Origin: Dendrophyllia cribrosa
Lineage: Eukaryota > Cnidaria > Anthozoa > Scleractinia > Dendrophylliidae
Assembly: GCA_024195265.1 (NCBI GenBank)
Contig: JAJLRJ010000014.1
Coordinates: forward strand, 13,102,562 to 13,166,561
Direction of reading: 5' to 3'
Length of the DNA: 64,000 nt
Position numbers and translations under genes: made by a program. Below are positions 59,115 through 64,000 of the stretch, in pieces. The notes beneath the pieces were generated by a model that did no database searches, was not told where the DNA came from, and saw only the letters and a list, made by a program, of their open reading frames with translations. Within the stretch, counting starts at the first letter, position 1, and each line of letters begins with the position of its first letter.

Positions 59115-62100
59115 GGAAGGTGACGATGACTATGATGAGGATAATGACGATGATGAAACTAGAACTTTTGGGAGTGAAAAGAGTAAACAGCAATGCGCAA
59201 GACTACAAGGAATGGTTGTAACGTAAACGTTTGGAAGCTGAAAAACAGTCGGTTTTTATCTGGTTTTGTGTATAAGGACGGCGCGAAGCGCCGAAAGCGT
59301 GCATCCCCGCGTGCAAGCCACGCAAACTCGCCGTATGCATACATGCTCCAGACCTTTTGTTATGTTCGCCACGCTCGTTCAAACAAGCACAATAGCATTC
59401 AAACACCCGCAATACCGACTGTCTTGCAGTCCAAAGCCGTTTAAAATGGGCCAAAAATATGAAACTCATCTTACAAAAAATACATAGAATATTCCAAAAC
59501 AGTTGATGATAAAAAGAACTGCTACGTAAACATCCTGGCCCATGGCTCCCTAAAAGAGAAATAATTCGTATAGTACATGACCGAACTTAAAATTACCATC
59601 TTTTCTTTCTACGCGGTTTTCAACTGAGTGTAATTTGGCAATTGCATTGGTTTTGTACTGCTATGCTTAGTAATTGGTTAAAAAATCTCGCGCCACTTTG
59701 TCGACCAATCAGAAGTAAAACCAAAACCAATCGTGATTTACTCGCACGCGTTTTCCCGCGCTTGGCGCCGGCTACATGTATTTGCTTCGAGTTCTGATTG
59801 GTTCATTGGATCGTCAGCACCTGTTGCGATTGGCCAGAGTAATTACTTTGGTTTTGGTTTTACGACACTTAATTGAAAACCGCTCTATCAGTCGAAAATA
59901 AATATTTTTAGACTGAGTAAACTATCTAATTTCTCTTATCGGGTTACACGAGTCTTTGCGAGACAAGTTGCTGATGAAATTGCACGTGTAACACCCCTCA
60001 ATTCTCTTGTCAGCGTTGTGTCGCAAGAAAAAAAATGCCTATTGTAACAACACCTTTACTTTAATTTTAGTTTTTCGACACTCGAGTGAAAAACTGCTCT
60101 AAAAGTTGCTATTATAGTCAACTCCTGTCAAAACTTAAAAGATTTCAGCACTTTTGACGGTTAAAGGACCCTACAACCCAAGACAAAATTAGTTGGGAAG
60201 GCTTGTAAAACGCTAAAAAATGACACTACCTTTGGGTTTCAGCTCAATTAAAGGCGCGCACAACGCTTTTTATAGCCCCCCTCTCCCCCAAATCCAATGT
60301 TGAAGACGTCTATACAAAAGACAGTGTAAGTTAAGTATTTGCGTTAACAGCAACTTTGAAAGAGGGGGATGACGGGGGAGGGGTGAGGAAAACAAGGAAC
60401 CTTCCCAACACTTTTGTCTTTGGTTGTATGAAAACTGAAACGAACTTTTAACTACTCATAAAATCAAAAGTATTACCGATATAGGGCTAAGGCATCGTCC
60501 GCTAAATGATAGTTAATTAGTCTTTCTTGTGTCCATGTCAGAGGTTAAAACGTTCAAATTGACGGATTATTACAAATGTATAATAATGATCAAACGGTAA
60601 CGGTTGCGTGACATATAAAGTCTGTGAAAACCTCGAAATACATTGCACTCTAAAAGGCCAAATATTATTACATAGGAAAGCGTTTTAGCAATGTTACGTT
60701 ATAAGTTAATGTTAATACGTGTTATTACTGAGTTCAATAATAGTTTTCTGGAACGACGCTTCAAACTGCATGCAGGTCCTCGAAAAACATCACGTAGATG
60801 GACAATGAACGTGGATCCGAAACGATAAAATGTCGTTTAGGAGTAACTTGATTGAGCTTTGAATGATATACTAACAACACAAGCAAACAGGAAAAAACTT
60901 GAAAAGCGAATAAATTTAAAACGATTATTAGTATATTTATTATCTCTGTGTTAACGGCCTGTCAAATTTGCGTGACCTTGCATGAGTACTTCTGCAAACA
61001 TTACTCCACAATACTCCACACCTAAATGCACTCAAAAAATAGCTTTTAAAAGGTCTTTCATTTCGATTACAGTGGATTGTGCTTAAGAACTTAAAAGCTG
61101 AGCAGAGGACCCTGTTATAAATCTCTAAAGTAAAGGATTTTCCTTATTTTGAACAATACTCCATTTGGAAACAATTCTTTAAACATAAATCTAATTATCT
61201 TTTTTATATTCCGTACTTTTCGTGGAGTAATGTTTGATTTCTACTGAAATGAAACCGAAACAACTGGATTATTCATTCCAACAAGCCCTTATAACAAAGG
61301 CATTAACATTGGCCATTTTGCTTTCGTTTACATTGCTTTCAACAAGTATAATTCACCATATATGAATGGAGTAATGTCGCACGTTCGTGGAGTAATGATG
61401 TACTCGCATAATTAACGGTGGAAACCGATGACTGATAATTAAATTACTCTTAAGCTTATGTTGTCCAACATAACTGGGCAACACAGTGTCCATAGGGTAC
61501 CAAGTGCAATTGTTCTGCTGGAGGAATTTGCCCCCAGAAATGTAAACATTTCCATCTTACATTTAACATCTCTGTATTCAGGATTAACTCGACTAACAAC
61601 GTTCTTTGAAGGTCTGAATATTCAATTTTAACTTAGTTATCCTGTTCTGTCATTGACCAAAGCAACTACTAATACTTCGATATTCATGCTAGATACAATC
61701 ACAAAACATTTCATACATGATGATGTATTTGACGCCTTGAATTGTTGTAGAAAACGACGTTATGCGTAGACCACACCCAAGTAATCTTCAACACAACCCA
61801 AGACAAAATTAGTTGGGAAGGCTTGTAAAACGCTAAAAAATGACACTACCTTTGGGTTTCAGCTCAATTAAAGGCGCGCACAACGCTTTTTATAGCCCCC
61901 CTCTCCCCCAAATCCAATGTTGAAGACGTCTATACAAAAGACAGTGTAAGTTAAGTATTTGCGTTAACAGCAACTTTGAAAGAGGGGGATGACGGGGGAG
62001 GGGTGAGGGGTGAGGAAAACAAGGAACCTTCCCAACACTTTTGTCTTTGGTTGTAGTCATCCAAAATGCACTGTGCGCTCAAACGGTGAAATCCGCCATT

Positions 62101-63535
62101 TTCGATGCCATCGAAATTACTGAACGTTGCATAGTCGGAATCATACTGCATCGTCCCAAGTTGTGTAAATGAAAGTCTATAACTGTTATCGTTGCTTTTT
62201 TGAATTATTAGTCTATCGGTTTGAATGATTTTTTCGTAGTTTTGCGCTACCGATGGACAAGGTTTTGACATCCAAAGTCAATGATCTTATGGCCTCACGG
62301 TTTCCCAAGCGTGGACGGCCGAAGACGCCAGGAAATGCAAAGAAAAATATTCTTCGCGAATCGACTTTTGACCCTTGGAATGCGAGCAAAAGTGACGTTG
62401 GAACCGTACAGCTAACCCATAGCCAGTTCGACGAATTGTTGTACAACAGTTGTATCCGGCCATGAGAATTATGAAACAGCAAACATGCTGGAGATTCAAA
62501 TATTTCACAAACTGGTTTCATGATGGATGCAATAACGCCATACGTTTAACAACGAAAGTACAGCCTAGCTCCGAGACACGCAACTTAAATGCAGAATAAA
62601 CTCCGAGGAGTCGAAAACAATTGTAATATGCCATTATTCTATGGAATCATTGATGAAGAAATACTATCTCGGAAGTCATGCTAACCGCAGACTTGCGCTC
62701 ACACAAAATCACGGACTGAGAAATTAACTCATTGCGGATCCTAGCATTCAGCGACTACTACTGATCTTGCAAACTATGCGCCAAAGAAACAATATTGTTA
62801 TGCCGGGAACTAGCAAACCTAAATATTCGCATAGTAAACGGCTCTGGAAAGCGTATCAGTGTCAGAGACTTTCCTAAGATCAAAGAATCGGCAACATTGA
62901 GAACAACAGTCCTGTTATATCTTAATTTTGATCTATAAAAAGAAAACAATCTCTCAGACACGTACTTGGGGTAACCCTATTCTATAAAAGCCGGGATGAA
63001 ATGCTTTTTTGCGACAAGCAGGATTTGTGCTAGGCATGTCACCTTTTATAACAATACTGGTTTTTATAAATATCTCGCCTCTGACCTTTCGCGGCGATTT
63101 CCTTACTTTTGTCAAGCGCCACGTGTAAATATAATACCGAAACTCCCGTAACAAAAACAAAGGTGTGGCTGACTAGGGTCCTTTAATCCTTTTGATTGGA
63201 ACATCGATTCATAGGGCCATCCCGATTATACGGCCACCTCAAATTTGATGAGGTGGTCAATATTATGCTGTGTTCACACTGGGGCAAAACATGTTTAGTC
63301 TGATCACTAATGAAACATGTTTCAGTGTGAAAAGTGTACACATCAGGCGGCGCATTGCGCGAATCATAATCCAAACATGTTTATTCTGAGAATGGTTTGA
63401 ACTACCTCACGAGGTACATGTCGTTACGATCTAAACCAGACAAAACACATGTTTTCTTAAAAATTGTAGGAAAACAAGAATGCTTACTTACACTGAATGA
63501 AGATGTCTCTCCTATAAACACTTGCAAGTTAAAAT
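54912..63535 (-). CDS. Possible minus-strand membrane-anchored protein, partial exons (gene-level entry)
   Basis: Four candidate exons read in one phase on the minus strand: 63535-63492, 59549-59475, 58467-58406 and one beginning at 55146. The second holds an ATG followed by a hydrophobic stretch (VYVAVLFIINCFGIFYVFF), which looks like a signal anchor. The third encodes FKIITDGGTTYYSSDGRTLH, and the fourth begins K-S-K-A-T-S-R-G-G-Q-G-R-F-T-F. If translation starts in the second, the first is 5' UTR. No family recognised; more exons are expected. Support is splice signals and phase only. Confidence 0.38.
55230..55510. repeat. GGGACACCTCCATTAAGGGG tandem remnant
   Basis: Two to three units of about 115 bp with AACGCTCATATAATCTTTG and ATTATCAGCTCTATTTAAGG between GGACACCTCC words. 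Confidence 0.7.
55607..55937. mobile_element. TTAA-flanked MITE, family 4
   Basis: 331 bp between TTAA (55603-55606) and TTAA (55938-55941). Ends ATGCCCGTTTACACA and the inverse TGTGTAAACGGGCC. The interior is rich in GCGATTT and GTCGC words. Overlapping frames on both strands are not genes. Confidence 0.75.
56543..57132. mobile_element. TTAA-flanked element, family 5, with a nested foldback
   Basis: TTAA at 56539-56542 and 57133-57136, with short imperfect ends AGGGGCTGT and CATAGCTCCT. Inside it, 56799-56968 is an inverted-repeat unit (CGGTGCAACTTTT to AAAAGTTGCACCG) with GTTGCGCGCAAC words. Confidence 0.55.
57137..57761. other. Stretch with two overlapping open frames, unassigned
   Basis: Both strands are open over 57365-57560 (104 and 91 residues). 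Neither shows a domain. On the minus strand an exon-like start ...tttttctccag at about 57515 is possible and could belong to the minus-strand gene described above. Confidence 0.3.
57762..58030 (-). repeat. 107-bp satellite, two to three diverged units, inverted
   Basis: The same family in reverse orientation (TGAGCAGTACTTTCCTGTGG, CATTCAA, AAGGTGGTTCTAAC), outside the duplicated segment. The units are well diverged. Confidence 0.8.
58115..58378. mobile_element. AGAGCGGTTTTCA-family MITE
   Basis: 264 bp from TTAGAGCGGTTTTCAATCGA to the inverse TCAATTGAGAACCGCTCTAA, ending 28 bases before a candidate minus-strand exon. Confidence 0.8.
58406..58467 (-). CDS. Candidate exon following the hydrophobic exon
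   Basis: Acceptor ...aaccttttttcag, 62 bases, donor CACAG|gttagc. It reads FKIITDGGTTYYSSDGRTLH plus AG; the phase matches the exon at 59549-59475 and the one at 55146. It lies between two foldback transposon copies. Confidence 0.45.
58587..58664. mobile_element. Short hairpin MITE (CTCCTACGCAGCC type)
   Basis: TAGTCTCCTACACAGCC and the inverse GGCTGCGTAGGAGATTA enclose GTCACGCAACG and its inverse. About 80 bp. Confidence 0.7.
58985..59155 (+). repeat. (GAT)n microsatellite, interrupted
   Basis: GAT/GAC trinucleotides over about 170 bases; frames through it give poly-M or poly-I. Confidence 0.95.
59475..59549 (-). CDS. Candidate exon with ATG and hydrophobic signal-anchor
   Basis: Acceptor ...tatttctcttttag, 75 bases, donor TTT|gtaaga. 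It reads G-A-M-G-Q-D then a run of about 19 hydrophobic residues. It is either the first coding exon of a type II or secreted protein, or an internal membrane exon. Confidence 0.45.
59612..59886. mobile_element. AGAGCGGTTTTCA-family MITE, another copy
   Basis: CGCGGTTTTCAACTGAGTG at the left and TTAATTGAAAACCGCTCTA at the right; the interior carries the same CCAATCAGAAGTAAAACC words. Confidence 0.75.
60174..60426. mobile_element. TA-flanked MITE, first of a direct pair
   Basis: A 253-bp unit starting CAACCCAAGACAAAA and ending in the imperfect inverse TTTTGTCTTTGGTTG; TA at 60172-60173 and 60427-60428. The TA target suits the Tc1/mariner group. Confidence 0.72.
60429..61793. other. Unique 1.37 kb between the two MITE copies
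   Basis: AT-rich, without a supported coding frame, RNA gene or tandem repeat. Held between direct repeats inside an interrupted transposon, it may be hitch-hiking DNA. Confidence 0.5.
61794..62053. mobile_element. TA-flanked MITE, second of a direct pair
   Basis: Nearly identical to 60174-60426 apart from a 7-base GGGGTGA duplication. Its right side has TA (62054-62055), but its left side is CA, so it probably did not jump in alone: the pair plus the DNA between behaves as one 1.88-kb insertion. Confidence 0.7.
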
Positions 63536-63930
63536 CTGACGGAAAAAAGACACAGTGAGACAACCATGTTGAACGCGGTTAAATCGCGATGTTAAACTCA
63601 TTAAGCCAGGGCTTTACGTCTATGTAAAACCTAATCCAACTTTTTCCGTGTCGTTCGTTGCTTTTTGAGAGGGAGGGCAGATAACAGTTGACACTTGACT
63701 GAAAACTCAAAGGCTCCCAAGAGCCAACTCATGAAAACGAAACGACTTTCGGAACCTCCTTCCTTCTCCTACGCGTTTTAGTCTGATCACGAATGAAACA
63801 TGATTCACTGTGAAAAGTGCTCATATCAGGCGGTGCAGTGCGCGAATCATGATCGAAACATTGTGTATTCTGACCATAATTGAAACTACCTCACGAGATA
63901 GTTTCGATCTAAGGCAGACGAAACACATTA
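63276..63930 (+). repeat. Pair of diverged direct repeats (about 155 bp)
   Basis: 63292-63452 and 63776-63930 share TTTAGTCTGATCAC, ATGAAACATG, ATCAGGCGG, GCGCGAATCAT and CTACCTCACGAG. The CAGTGTGAAAAGTG motif and ACATGTTT words suggest a transposon family. Confidence 0.7.
63492..63535 (-). CDS. Candidate short exon (coding or 5' UTR)
   Basis: Acceptor ...cttttttccgtcag and a perfect donor AGT|gtaagtaag enclose 44 bases. One frame reads F-N-L-Q-V-F-I-G-E-T-S-S-F-S and ends in phase 0, as the next exon requires. It could equally be untranslated. Confidence 0.35.
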
Positions 63931-64000
63931 CCACAAATGCCATCTCCTTGTTAAACAATGCATTGCCCTTCATTCCTGACGGGCTTGAAAAGTAAGATTC

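Larger units (their letters stand above)
60165..63182. mobile_element. TTAA-flanked transposon T1, third copy, split by a 1.9-kb insertion
   Basis: TTAA at 60161-60164 and 63183-63186. The left end AGGACCCTA is cut at its TA, and the element resumes at 62054 with TAGTCATCC and continues to AGGGTCCT. It is clearly diverged from the copies in the channel gene, with several deletions, so it is an independent older insertion. The inserted DNA is 60174-62053. Confidence 0.78.

Noticed and set aside
59002..59221. Poly-M and poly-I frames
   Set aside because: Low-complexity (GAT)n microsatellite.
60174..62053. LTR retrotransposon with 255-bp LTRs
   Set aside because: The repeats start CA and end TG rather than TG...CA, the target duplication is TA, and there are no primer-binding or polyprotein signals; paired MITEs explain it better.

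Overview
This is eukaryotic genomic DNA, not bacterial. It is AT-rich, has introns with GT..AG borders, short exons, many small inverted-repeat transposons, minisatellites and microsatellites. The gene content (SEA and FN3 receptor modules, HIRAN-like transposon cargo) and the repeat style suggest a cnidarian, most likely a stony coral. That species guess is an inference. Every gene model below was assembled by eye from splice signals and reading phase; no transcript or database was consulted.

The main gene runs on the + strand from at least 21190 to 44899. Fifteen exons join in one open frame of 3,600 bases (1,199 residues plus a stop; the 5' end is not visible). In order they encode part of a SEA domain, six single-exon fibronectin type III domains, and a complete ionotropic-glutamate-receptor-like channel: S1 half-domain, M1, pore loop, inner helix, S2 half-domain, last membrane helix and a basic helical cytoplasmic tail. 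The pore carries the potassium-channel signature T-L-G-Y-G-D, not an ordinary animal glutamate-receptor pore. The predicted product is an adhesion-type receptor fused to a ligand-gated K+ channel. It is the most interesting object in the window.

Bases 1-18397 are repeated at 33212-51585 in the same orientation. I found two substitutions and about eight indels, nearly all in homopolymers or simple repeats. The first copy stops exactly at a run of 500 Ns (18398-18897). The first copy therefore holds a second set of the last FN3 exon and all channel exons (144-11700). Redundant assembly of one locus and a very recent tandem duplication are both possible; the exact 500-N gap and the scarcity of substitutions favour an assembly artefact.

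Convergent to the channel gene is a small minus-strand gene of three exons (51779 down to 47131, 128 residues) with one EF-hand-like loop. In the first copy its first exon is lost at the gap. Further up on the minus strand (63535 to about 54912) are phase-compatible exons of a possible membrane-anchored protein I do not recognise.

The rest is introns and intergenic DNA filled with repeats. There are five families of non-autonomous elements with TTAA target duplications (piggyBac-like), TA-flanked Tc1/mariner/Tigger-like elements (one carrying a HIRAN-like reading frame), TAA-flanked PIF/Harbinger-like elements, a broken LINE 3' end, a 107-bp satellite present in several introns and 3' of the genes, and other foldback elements.
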